From Caryophanales bacterium UBA6448 (GTDB lineage: Bacteria > Bacillota_I > Bacilli_A > RF39 > UBA660), in contig DJOC01000014.1 of the NCBI GenBank assembly GCA_002439555.1, positions 1 to 6,059 of the forward strand: a stretch of 6,059 nucleotides of DNA, read 5' to 3'. Under the pieces are notes generated by a model that saw nothing but the letters and a program-made list of their open reading frames with translations, did not search any database and was not told where the DNA came from. Of this stretch, positions 5,419-6,059 are shown in pieces (positions within the stretch are counted from its first letter, which is position 1; each line of letters begins with the position of its first letter). The translations under genes were made by a program, and so were the position numbers.

Positions 5419-6059
5419 AATAATTCATCTTTTATTTCAGTGGCGAGCATATTATTCTTTTCTGTTAAATCATCAGTAGATGCTACTGTAAAAGGTTTCA
5501 AAAATGTTACTTTTAAATTATTTTTAGAAAATCTATATTTTCCAGTTATTGCATAAGGTACAACAATAGCACCAGTTTTTTGTGCCATTGATACTACTCC
5601 ATATTTTAAAGGAAGAAGCAAACTATCATAATAATCTTTACTTGTGATAATATTTGCACTCACAAGTTCTAAGAGATACTCGTTAACCTTATAAATATTA
5701 TTTTTAATATCATCTTTGGTAATCTTATTATCCGCAAGAAGTTTTAAAAGTAAATCAGTTTGAGAAACTCTTACCATATCTTTTTTCATTATTTTCTTAA
5801 ACTTTTTAAAAGGAATATCAACATTTACTAGTTCATATATTTCCTTTAATTTATCGTTTTTGCACGCTAAAGAGTTTCTTGTTCCTTCGGGATAAATACC
5901 TAAAGCATAACCATCATTTAACACCTCAAGGGCAGATGATTTAGCATTATCATCGTGAATACTTCTGTCAACAGGAATGCATCCACTTGCTTTAAAAAAG
6001 AAAGCAAATGGGCTATCAAAGTATTCTTTTTTTGCCATATAATGAAGCATTCTTTTCGT
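5403..6059 (-). CDS. plsC: PlsC-like 1-acylglycerol-3-phosphate acyltransferase, 5'-truncated by window edge
   Basis: The reading frame is open to the right edge (Thr-Lys-Arg precede the first Met at 6050), so this is the C-terminal part of a longer gene. PlsC enzymes acylate lysophosphatidic acid to phosphatidic acid at the membrane. Counting from that Met, the visible motifs are MAKKEYFDSPFAFFFKASG (5-23), IPVDRS (25-30), GIYPEGTRN (51-59) and GVVSMAQKTGAIVVPYAITGKY (151-172). These correspond to the family's motifs II, III and IV. The catalytic NHxxxxD motif must lie beyond 6059. The segment between PEGTRN and LLLPLKYG (about 60-144) is much longer than the few residues usual in PlsC. It is mostly charged helix-forming sequence, so it looks like an inserted helical domain. 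A related lysophospholipid acyltransferase role is possible, because acyl acceptors cannot be told apart here. Confidence 0.85.
   Translation of the reverse strand, partial: TKRMLHYMAKKEYFDSPFAFFFKASGCIPVDRSIHDDNAKSSALEVLNDGYALGIYPEGTRNSLACKNDKLKEIYELVNVDIPFKKFKKIMKKDMVRVSQTDLLLKLLADNKITKDDIKNNIYKVNEYLLELVSANIITSKDYYDSLLLPLKYGVVSMAQKTGAIVVPYAITGKYRFSKNNLKVTFLKPFTVASTDDLTEKNNMLATEIKDELLKYSK

Noticed and set aside
1..6059. Mycoplasma-type genetic code (TGA as tryptophan)
   Set aside because: Tryptophans in the FemAB, MraY and toxin genes use TGG, and no gene needs an in-frame TGA to be read through.

Overview
The window is very AT-rich bacterial DNA with standard-code genes: tryptophan is encoded by TGG and no gene has an in-frame TGA. 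Shine-Dalgarno sites are strong and the sigma-70/SigA promoters are clear. Lysine, asparagine and isoleucine dominate the proteins. The cell makes peptidoglycan (mraY and a FemAB-type transferase). Together this suggests a low-GC Firmicutes/Bacilli lineage, possibly one of the gut clades near the Mollicutes that kept a wall. The lineage is an inference from composition and gene content.

Layout. Positions 1-63 (minus) hold the first 21 codons of a metallo-beta-lactamase-fold hydrolase. It diverges from a FemAB-family, tRNA-dependent peptidoglycan-bridge aminoacyltransferase (165-1397, plus). A short spacer carries three 33-bp tandem repeat units (1411-1509) that run into the promoter of an AAA ATPase with a C-terminal DUF4143 region (1553-2869, plus). 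This gene converges on a DinJ-YafQ type II toxin-antitoxin operon (3511 down to 2923, minus). The ATPase, the toxin-antitoxin pair and the repeats look like an accessory islet. Next comes mraY as a stand-alone unit (3665-4657, minus). It diverges from a 208-residue protein that reads as an isolated, catalytically degenerate central domain of a MurE-type Mur ligase (4763-5389, plus). The window ends in a PlsC-like phospholipid acyltransferase, cut at its 5' end (5403-6059, minus), with an unusual insertion of about 85 residues after its PEGTR motif.

The genes work in envelope synthesis. MraY makes lipid I and FemAB enzymes add amino acids to the stem peptide of the lipid-linked precursor. The Mur-like orphan is probably related to the same pathway but lacks the ligase P-loop, and PlsC-type enzymes supply phosphatidic acid. 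Each unit appears to have its own promoter. All six promoters that I could assign put the -10 box only 23-30 nt before the start codon, so the predicted leaders are little more than a Shine-Dalgarno site.

The points most worth a second look are the Mur-like orphan beside mraY, the shared ultra-short leader architecture, the 33-bp repeat array, the PlsC insertion and the palindrome between mraY and the Mur-like gene. No tRNA, rRNA, riboswitch, CRISPR array or complete insertion sequence was seen. No stretch over 300 bases lacks a gene.
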